DNA of 11,901 bases, from positions 1 through 11,901 of the forward strand of contig JALNZH010000089.1 of the NCBI GenBank assembly GCA_023229405.1, in the 5' to 3' direction. The notes beneath the pieces were generated by a model. It ran no database searches and was not told the origin of the DNA. It saw only the letters and a list, made by a program, of their open reading frames with translations. Position numbers and translations under genes: made by a program. Shown here one piece after another: positions 8,201-11,901 of the stretch. Each line of letters opens with the position of its first letter. Positions within the stretch are counted from its first letter, which is position 1. The DNA is from Bacteroidota bacterium. Its GTDB lineage: Bacteria; Bacteroidota; Ignavibacteria; UBA10030; UBA8401.

Positions 8201-9459
8201 TGCTTGGTTCGGATGGCGGTGGATTAGCCAATTTCCAGGGAAAGATTGACGAAGTAAAAATCTGGAACTTTGTTCGCAGCGCGGTACAAATTCGTGAGGA
8301 TATGCACCGTACACAGTATGGGGCTCCATCTGGATTAGTAGCCTATTATCAGCTCAATACTGGAAACGGAACCACTGCAACGGATATTTACAACGACTAC
8401 AATGGAACGCTCTATAATTCTCCAACGTGGGTACCTTCTACCGCGCCTGTGGGAAAAGGAACAACTACTTCGTCTACATTATTTTCAACCGGCACAACGT
8501 CACTTGGAACACTTTCATTAACAACAACTGATGCGTTTGATGCTGCCATTGATCTATACTCCACTGCAATTTCTGTCGCACCGAATTCACTTCCTTCCGG
8601 TTCATCAACAACATTGAATGACCGGTATTGGATTGTAAATACATTTGGTACGCCGGGAACATTTTCAGCAAATCTTACCTTCACTGTTCCCTCTACATTC
8701 ACCAATGGTGGAACAGCATCTGCTTCCAACTATACATTGTATAGAAGAAACAGCAACGATGACAGTAGTTGGACATCAATCGCTTCGGGGGCAAGTATCA
8801 CCGACACATCTGTTACGTTCAGCGGAATTTCCTCATTCAGTCAATTTGCAATTGGCACCAATGATCCGCTGCCGGTGGAGCTTGTGTCATTTACGGTAAC
8901 TGCAAAAAATAACGCTGTTGAAGTCCAATGGAAGACAGCAACAGAGCAGAATAATTATGGATTTGACGTTGAACGCCGTGCAGTAGATGACCGTCACCTT
9001 CAAGGTGACGGTCATCTTGCCTGGAAAAAAATTGGCTTTATAGAAGGGAACGGCTCAACCAATTCACCGAAGCAATATTCATTTACGAACAAAAATCTTT
9101 CCGCAGGTAAATATTCGTATAGATTAAAACAGATTGATCGTGATGGAAAATTCTCCTATTCACAGTCTGTTGAAGTTACGATCAATAGTGTGCCGAAAGT
9201 GTTTGCTCTTGAACAGAATTACCCGAATCCGTTCAATCCTTCGACAACAATCAATTATCAGTTGCCGGTAAATAGTCATGTCACGTTGAAAGTGTATGAT
9301 GCAATTGGAAGAGAAGTAGCAACACTGGTGAACGAAGTGAAAGAAGCAGGAACATATTCAACAACGTTTGATGCATCGGAGCTTTCAAGCGGAATGTATC
9401 TTTTACGGTTACAAGGCCAAGACCACGTGAAAGTGAAAAAGATTATGCTCATGAAGTAG
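2230..9459 (+). CDS. Giant T9SS-secreted adhesin-like protein: FHA-type beta-helix, Ig-like domain, three LamG modules, sorting tail
   Basis: This 2409-residue protein starts at ATG 2230, fixed by a clear signal peptide (MKFSTLLFVIAATVFAVSAPAFA, likely cut after Ala23). Residues about 60-660 are a Thr/Gly/Asn-rich beta-helix with recurring ITI(N/T)ATGG coils, as in filamentous haemagglutinins. Residues about 678-740 (GTLQLQP ... GFRMITIGRSDG) match a segment I know from haemagglutinin-like exoproteins. Residues about 863-1020 are an unnamed strand-rich domain. Residues about 1023-1129 are Big-1-like Ig (VTDSNGDGVPGVAITY). LamG domains begin at about 1131, 1490 and 1851, each followed by a beta-sandwich of about 140 residues. 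The Fn3-like part starts at 2213 and the T9SS sorting domain at 2325 (NYPNPFNP, ending KKIMLMK). The likely role is surface attachment or glycan binding; no catalytic motif is visible. There is no internal stop or frameshift. The ribosome site is weak (GGGAAG too close to the ATG), which is common in this phylum. Confidence 0.95.
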   Translation: MKFSTLLFVIAATVFAVSAPAFAQTGFGIRIGNSASSGGSWDDSGNPAVWTATNLFVFPYHTINKDEIISRLNAGISVTLVTTGSGEIIDSAGIVISKTSGGDATLKFQANTNISFSQNDTIVSTSGKLNIILNADADSSLVDGYISIPTGYNATNYGSLYASSNGGDIVIGGGSDPYTTTLVGPTNVNVANLHGTKLIAGAGNITINVQDQYSSIGLGLYKNYNNETSLLQTTSGNITINATGGGGSGYAIGMSENSVIQTDDGAITITATGTTTSGIGGYGIAMDNGAAIQATNNGSITINATGGNGASGGVSGGYGLYLYRSTGTNPVIQTVNGNITITATAGTTTTGGNTANDGIKMKDVNITSTGTGSITITATGGGGAANGGSGIYSEQSLIQTNSGSITINTSNGAGTSSSGSGLFLNSSSGSPYGLISTSGAITVNSSVTNGGTQFFIQGSGMKIQTGGNISLNGTRSGSGNGKGLQFAFASKIYATGTGNILITTSGGSTGSNNYGILFPSTGNSVVQTENGNITINATGGGDGSGYSNDGLMMYSGCKLYSSGFGRVEVNVQGGNNGSGLNTESNSGNVFIQSDSGKVIVNAIAGGTNITGMSKGYFTNSLYIVAKDSVSVTGVATGTGIGVYSVSNLVIGSGNGITHTGATVISAGTGTGSDAIQLSGTISGTGTLQLQPYAASTDIGIAGGNGAFNLSTSDLASLQNGFRMITIGRSDGTGGIVTGPNGGTVTFDDSLTLLSNTGAIFYMGNISVGVNGLTVMTGGSFNPNTANQTLTAGTLTISGPSWSTFRGSFDVVNLTSMEGSINSNVQVNNELHLNAAHLTLNSYSLTLGTSATNPGVLTNSGGRVYTTFGGTFKRWIADTTTELLFPLANDTYQEKSLNLSYSSSPITGGTLSAMWVWGNAGTNGLPLSEGGWAIPLVESSGYWSITAGDGISGGTYNLDVANEGVSYTDSTKVHILQRANSGSNWSLQGTHLNATTSNSLSYGHRTGVTTYGEFGWGKAVGSATTLALVSGNNQIGSLNTTLSNPFTIKVTDSNGDGVPGVAITYAIVDSPYSSNGHLLSTYSTTTNGTGNASSILTWGNTSGRYSVTATASGLSGSPQTFTAMVFDQTPGSALTFDGTDDVISVPASSSINLSVGTWEAWVKLNSTAHHNRILLKEGADNNGKYELYALDNGLFNADVVVAGNRYTASATGITATTGSWYHLAATFDGSNLKIYVNGTLRGTTAIVGSIDDNTGSLGIGGGVNPTDFRLEGSLDEVRIWNIALTDSAIQADMHKSFSSLPSGLVAWWQCKEGSGSSKAIDVVNGNIGTLTNMNTTSSWTTSTIPFGAGTTSTLNSFSSGTASLGDLSITTTDAFDNSLSLASRSYTVAPDTVPSGTVLNNTYWSVDGYGDPGTFISSVTFTVPSSFTNSNTKFLSQYKLYGRPFGGAGNWTLLNTNASSSTSTTITFNGVTQLGQFELATTSVTSDSTPGYALKFDGTDDYVNAGSGVNIANSSFTVDFWAKRSSNTGGYIMSQGAAVDNQGLHIGWNTASQLRFDFYGLEGLNVSVAYDSLWHHWAFTYDAATNARKILMDGVIIASDAPSNDYSGSGTIYLGRRFDSGFPQFAGSLDEVRIWNSALDSTTIRENMHRVFPTNTSGLLAEWQFAEGSGTTVGDPITGNAGTLTNFNFTASSGWANSTIIAGYGTSASASAFATGTANFNVASLSLTTTNNFDTPVELTATAITVSPNVQPTGAASTLSDRYWVLDKFNDSVADTFSANLTFTVPSSFTSGVPNSFYKLYSREGNGDGSWTLVKTGASTSTSTSVSFNGITSFSQFAIGKSDSYPFDTTAGYALSFDGTDDFVALPATFTPGAYTIEMWIKPATTNNMNIFVRTDGLGNQNFAYSHQLKIEGGKFVHYLYDEYNYGPLTLNGTTNIVANQWYHIAIVAGDYYNSGTQAMQLYVNGVKEADILDTYPNDYPSQLWTGGTVYLLGSDGGGLANFQGKIDEVKIWNFVRSAVQIREDMHRTQYGAPSGLVAYYQLNTGNGTTATDIYNDYNGTLYNSPTWVPSTAPVGKGTTTSSTLFSTGTTSLGTLSLTTTDAFDAAIDLYSTAISVAPNSLPSGSSTTLNDRYWIVNTFGTPGTFSANLTFTVPSTFTNGGTASASNYTLYRRNSNDDSSWTSIASGASITDTSVTFSGISSFSQFAIGTNDPLPVELVSFTVTAKNNAVEVQWKTATEQNNYGFDVERRAVDDRHLQGDGHLAWKKIGFIEGNGSTNSPKQYSFTNKNLSAGKYSYRLKQIDRDGKFSYSQSVEVTINSVPKVFALEQNYPNPFNPSTTINYQLPVNSHVTLKVYDAIGREVATLVNEVKEAGTYSTTFDASELSSGMYLLRLQGQDHVKVKKIMLMK
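2845..4040 (+). repeat. Beta-helix coil repeats of FHA-like region
   Basis: About thirteen coils repeat the pattern I(Q/S)T-x-x-G-x-ITI-(N/T)-ATGG followed by a Gly-rich turn and GxGIxM/L. The ITI-type strands fall near 2845, 2938, 3031, 3127, 3244, 3349, 3442, 3547, 3631, 3724, 3823, 3928 and 4020, giving steps of roughly 84-117 nt (28-39 residues). This irregular spacing with a conserved strand fits a right-handed parallel beta-helix as in filamentous haemagglutinin. The repeats are diverged at DNA level, so expression as a stable rod is more likely than ongoing slippage. Coil edges are approximate. Confidence 0.72.
5617..8865 (+). repeat. Three tandem LamG + beta-sandwich modules (about 360 residues each)
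   Basis: Module starts are marked by G(S/Y)AL-x-FDGTDD at 5617, 6697 and 7780. They are 1080 and 1083 nt apart, and the third module ends at about 8865 where PLPVELVSF begins (1086 nt). Each module has a LamG jelly roll closing with DEV(R/K)IWN and a helix with (M)HR or MHK, then (G)L(V/L)A-x-(W/Y)-x-Q, then a second beta-sandwich containing (R/T)YW(I/V/S)V, (S/A)(N/S)LTFTVPS(S/T)FT, LY.R and a closing TSFSQFAIG-like strand. Modules two and three are closest in the second half; module one has a LamG closest to that of the upstream gene. Repeated ligand-binding modules suggest multivalent attachment. Confidence 0.87.
8866..9459 (+). repeat. Duplicated Fn3-like + T9SS sorting segment, copy 2
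   Basis: This is the partner of the segment at 1545-2138, with identical length and reading frame and no gaps. It encodes residues 2213-2409 of the giant protein. The conserved sorting features are FALEQNYPNPFNP at residues 2325-2337, YQLPV, LKVYDAIGREVATLV and a final KKIMLMK. Third-base changes are spread through most of the alignment, but not within the stretch around the palindrome (8985-9035). Confidence 0.88.
8985..9017. repeat. In-frame coding palindrome, copy 2 (16-bp arms, 1-nt loop)
   Basis: The left arm agatgaccgtcacctt (8985-9000), a single c (9001) and its exact reverse complement (9002-9017) repeat the element at 1663-1697. The outermost pair of copy 1 is lost here because the base before the arm is t, not a. 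It is read in the same frame, giving VDDRHLQGDGHLAW in place of KDDRHLQGDGHLAW. The identical stretch between the two genes runs beyond the palindrome, to 9035. Confidence 0.93.
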
Positions 9460-9540
9460 GGGAGTCTATATTTTCTAAGCGCTATTTTGTTTTGCTATTC
9501 AGTTTCAGAATACGTACCATCATTAGTGCTTCTTACGAAG

Positions 9541-9590
9541 AGAAAGGGCTTTTGTGAATTGTGTATGTTCACACAAGTCCTTTTTTATTT
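9541..9590 (+). terminator. Rho-independent terminator after the giant surface-protein gene
   Basis: The strand aagggcttttgtgaa (9544-9558) pairs with ttcacacaagtcctt (9568-9582) across a 9-nt loop. This gives 15 positions with one mismatch and one G-U pair, and it can be extended outwards by A-U and G-U pairs. It is followed by a T-rich run (ttttttattta). It lies 81 nt after the stop of the giant gene and only 16 nt before the chosen start of the histidine kinase, so it separates the surface genes from the two-component genes unless readthrough occurs. Confidence 0.85.
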
Positions 9591-9606
9591 ATTGAACCTC
9601 TCGGTG

Positions 9607-11565
9607 ATGGTCGTGTTGAATAATCTAAGATTGTTGATGTTGCCTCTCCTTTTTGGCATTTTTGTCATTTCGGAGCGTTGTTTCTGCGGCAACCAAGAAC
9701 ACGCTACTAACGACACCGAATTCTTAAAGCTTATTGATTGGGAATATTACCAAGGGGACATAGAACAAGATAGCTCCGGTCTATACCTCTTTCCGCCTCG
9801 TTGGACAGAAATAGTCTTCTGGAAAAAAACCACTGAAAGTTTGCTTCCAAATACTGCGAAGAAAACACTTTGGCTGAGAACAAAACTACCTCCATGGAAT
9901 CGTCCATCGCAGGCTCTTTTTGTAAACATGGTGCAGCAGGAAATGCAGGTTTTTTGTGAAGGCAAATTGATATTTGATAATAGAACGTACCTTTCTGCTT
10001 CCTCTAACAAAGAAATATTAGGATTTCGATGGTACCTTATTAAACTGAACGATCATTGTTCAGAACAATATCTGTATTTCCGTTTTTTTTCTGAAAGCAG
10101 TGAAATCGGATTGGCGTCGCCGGTTGCGGTGGGATCACTCGATTATTTTTATCAAGAAATCATCAGCGGGAATATCTACGATATGATTATGGGATCAATT
10201 ATCCTGCTGGCTGCTTGTGTGATGCTGGCGATGTTTTTATTCGTGCGGAAAACGCAATTTTATTTGGGTCTTACAATCTTTTTCTTTGCGACAAGCATTT
10301 CTGTAAGTTTTGATAACCCCTACATCTATTTGTTGATTCACAATACTCGGTTCGTAGTGTTTGTCGATAATTTTGTCTACTTCTTCTTTGCCGGAATATT
10401 CGTTTCGCTTGAAGAAATGGTATTGCCGCGCTTCAAGATCATCGTTCGGCGTGTCTGGCAAATTCATGCCGGGTATATTATCTTTGCCGTTGTTGTTCTA
10501 TTACTGACACGGTACACCGTTGTCGACCTAAAAATACCATTTCTAATTCTTCAAATCATTACCAGTAATTTGGTTGTTGTCTTATTGTTCAGGTCTCTTT
10601 CGCTAAAGAAAATCGACCATCTTATTCTTGTAGTAGGGACAGCTATTTTTTCTGCCCTGAGTTCTGTCGAAATTCTCCATTATTATTATTACCTCATTAA
10701 TCGTACCGATGCGCTGATTACAAAAACATATGTGATGCACTGGGGGATATTTCAATTTGTGATTTCTTTGATTGTTCTGGGTATGTATAGATATGTGAAC
10801 GAAGAAAAACAGAAACGTGAGGCGGAACAAAAATCAGTTCAACAGCAGCAGCTTGCTGTTGAAGCCATGCAGCGAGAAGTCGATACCCGCGAACGCTATA
10901 CGCATCAATTGCTTCAATCACAAGATGAAGAACGCAAGCGAATTGCTCTGGAACTTCATGATGCTATCGGGCAAGAATTACTGATCATAAAAAACATGGC
11001 GTTGTTATGGTTGAAAGCGAAACGAGCATTAGCGAAGAAAAACCGTTTTGTTGAATATATTGAAGATATTTCTACAACAACAACGTCAGTAATTGAAAGT
11101 GTCCGTAATCTGTCACGAAATCTTCATCCATACCAATTGGATGATTTAGGATTGACTGAAGCGCTTGAAGCTATCGTAGACAGGATGGAAAATAAAACCA
11201 ATATCCATTTTAAATATACCATTGATAGCGTTGATGGACTTTTTGAGCGAGAGCATGAATTACATCTGTATAGAATTGTGCAGGAACTCCTGAACAATAT
11301 TCTTAAGCACTCAAAAGCAACACAAGCCGAAATACGTGTGAAACAAGAGCACCATACTGTGACAATTACCGCGCATGATAATGGGAAAGGTTTTTCGCAG
11401 CAAAAATATTCCGGAGCTGCGCACAAATACCACACTGGTCTGGGCATTACGGGAATGAATGAAAGAGTGAATATTCTTAAGGGATCAATTACCATTGAAT
11501 CGAAACTCAACAAAGGAACTTCGGTGAAAGTGGAAATACCTATACCATGCGTTGAACAACCATGA
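9607..11565 (+). CDS. 7TM (7TMR-DISM-like) sensor histidine kinase, HisKA_3 / NarX-DesK class
   Basis: The predicted protein has 652 residues from ATG 9607. The open frame extends upstream to a TTG at 9487, but that would run through the terminator hairpin, so I reject it; GTG 9604 and ATG 9637 are alternatives. Residues 1-28 look like a signal or anchor segment (LRLLMLPLLFGIFVIS). Residues about 29-188 form a non-cytoplasmic strand-rich sensor, perhaps jelly-roll. Seven hydrophobic segments follow (about 190-396), then a Gln/Glu-rich coiled coil (398-440). The HisKA_3 dimerisation helix has ERKRIALELHDAIGQ with phospho-acceptor His451. The HATPase domain has the N-box ELLNNILKHS (560-569), the G1 box DNGKGF (591-596) and the G2 box TGLGITGMNER (610-620). 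All key residues are present, so it should be active. It senses an unknown signal at the envelope and phosphorylates its partner. Its stop overlaps the regulator start by 4 nt (ATGA), indicating translational coupling. Confidence 0.93.
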   Translation: MVVLNNLRLLMLPLLFGIFVISERCFCGNQEHATNDTEFLKLIDWEYYQGDIEQDSSGLYLFPPRWTEIVFWKKTTESLLPNTAKKTLWLRTKLPPWNRPSQALFVNMVQQEMQVFCEGKLIFDNRTYLSASSNKEILGFRWYLIKLNDHCSEQYLYFRFFSESSEIGLASPVAVGSLDYFYQEIISGNIYDMIMGSIILLAACVMLAMFLFVRKTQFYLGLTIFFFATSISVSFDNPYIYLLIHNTRFVVFVDNFVYFFFAGIFVSLEEMVLPRFKIIVRRVWQIHAGYIIFAVVVLLLTRYTVVDLKIPFLILQIITSNLVVVLLFRSLSLKKIDHLILVVGTAIFSALSSVEILHYYYYLINRTDALITKTYVMHWGIFQFVISLIVLGMYRYVNEEKQKREAEQKSVQQQQLAVEAMQREVDTRERYTHQLLQSQDEERKRIALELHDAIGQELLIIKNMALLWLKAKRALAKKNRFVEYIEDISTTTTSVIESVRNLSRNLHPYQLDDLGLTEALEAIVDRMENKTNIHFKYTIDSVDGLFEREHELHLYRIVQELLNNILKHSKATQAEIRVKQEHHTVTITAHDNGKGFSQQKYSGAAHKYHTGLGITGMNERVNILKGSITIESKLNKGTSVKVEIPIPCVEQP

Positions 11566-11901
11566 AAAGCTCAAAAAGCAAAAAAAGAATACTGATTGTC
11601 GATGATCATCCTCTGTTTAGGAAGGGGATACGGGCCGCGGTGACGGAAGGGAATGACATTGAAATTATTGGAGAAGCCGGAAGCGGTGAAGAAGCATTAT
11701 CAATTCTTGCAAAGAAAAAAGTTGATGTCGTCATTCTTGATTACCAGCTTCCGGGAATAAACGGTGTTGAACTGTCAAAAAAAATAAAATTGATCGATAA
11801 CAATATTGCCAATATTCTTCTGACAATGCATAAAGAAGAAAAAATATTTTCCAATTCGTTTGAGTATGGAATAGATGCCTATCTGTTGAAAGAAAATGCT
11901 G
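11562..11901 (+). CDS. NarL/FixJ-type response regulator, receiver domain (3'-truncated by the window)
   Basis: ATG 11562 overlaps the kinase stop. The frame is open to the window end, giving 113 codons plus one base. The sequence shows a complete receiver core: acidic pocket Asp14-Asp15 in ILIVDDHPLFRKG, phospho-acceptor Asp60 in VVILDYQLPGINGVEL, Thr88 in ILLTMHKEE and Lys110 in AYLLKEN. The DDHPLFRKG and YLLKEN phrases are typical of NarL/FixJ regulators, which carry a C-terminal LuxR-type helix-turn-helix and pair with HisKA_3 kinases. That output domain would lie beyond the window. It is the expected cognate partner of the upstream kinase. Its DNA targets cannot be inferred here. Confidence 0.95.
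   Translation, partial: MKSSKSKKRILIVDDHPLFRKGIRAAVTEGNDIEIIGEAGSGEEALSILAKKKVDVVILDYQLPGINGVELSKKIKLIDNNIANILLTMHKEEKIFSNSFEYGIDAYLLKENA

Noticed and set aside
6093..8729. Long minus-strand open frames (6093-6401, 7095-7595, 8412-8729) with similar peptides at comparable positions of the three LamG modules
   Set aside because: They all lie in the same antisense phase, and their similarity follows from the sense-strand module repetition. Ser/Thr/Ala/Gly-rich sense codons seldom create stops in that phase. No ribosome sites or independent gene features are visible.
9487..9606. Upstream extension of the kinase to TTG 9487 (or ATG 9565)
   Set aside because: The extension would encode the terminator hairpin and adds a Cys/Phe-rich leader ahead of an already good signal or anchor segment. 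ATG 9565 falls in the hairpin loop.

Overview
The window carries four genes, all on the + strand. They suggest a member of the Fibrobacteres-Chlorobi-Bacteroidetes (FCB) group, most likely an Ignavibacteria-like or related Bacteroidota lineage. The main reason is that both large surface proteins end in a type IX secretion (T9SS) C-terminal sorting domain. That domain carries the phrase NYPNPFNP followed by YQLP, 'LKVYDAIGREVATLV' and a terminal basic KK...K strand, a style typical of Ignavibacteria and relatives. Composition is moderately AT-rich, and Shine-Dalgarno sequences are weak or absent. The taxonomic call is an inference from protein style only.

Layout. (1) Bases 1-2138 hold the 3' part of a secreted multidomain protein: delta-60 beta-propeller repeats, a beta-sandwich domain, a LamG/concanavalin-like domain, an Fn3-like domain and the T9SS tail. 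Its start lies upstream of the window. (2) Bases 2230-9459 hold a giant 2409-residue secreted protein. It has a signal peptide, a filamentous-haemagglutinin-like beta-helix, an Ig-like domain, three tandem LamG + beta-sandwich modules of about 360 residues each, and the same Fn3-like/T9SS tail. (3) A strong intrinsic terminator follows at about 9541-9590. (4) Bases 9607-11565 encode a 7TM-type (7TMR-DISM-like) sensor histidine kinase of the HisKA_3 (NarX/DesK-like) class. It overlaps by 4 nt with (5) a NarL/FixJ-type response regulator that runs off the right edge. Intergenic gaps are short (91 and 147 nt), and there is no gene-free stretch over 300 nt.

How they work together. The first two genes look like paralogous cell-surface or secreted adhesin/binding proteins exported by the Sec pathway and then the T9SS. 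Their last 198 codons align without a gap, and their LamG domains are related, so modules have been duplicated or exchanged between them. The kinase and regulator form a two-component pair. Whether it controls the adhesins cannot be told from this window.

The most unusual element is a near-perfect palindrome (16-17 bp arms around one central C). It sits in frame inside the coding sequence of both surface proteins, at the same point of the Fn3-like domain. It is embedded in a 51-nt stretch that is identical between the two genes, while flanking DNA shows many synonymous changes. It looks like a coding palindromic repeat element comparable in concept to the Rickettsia palindromic elements.
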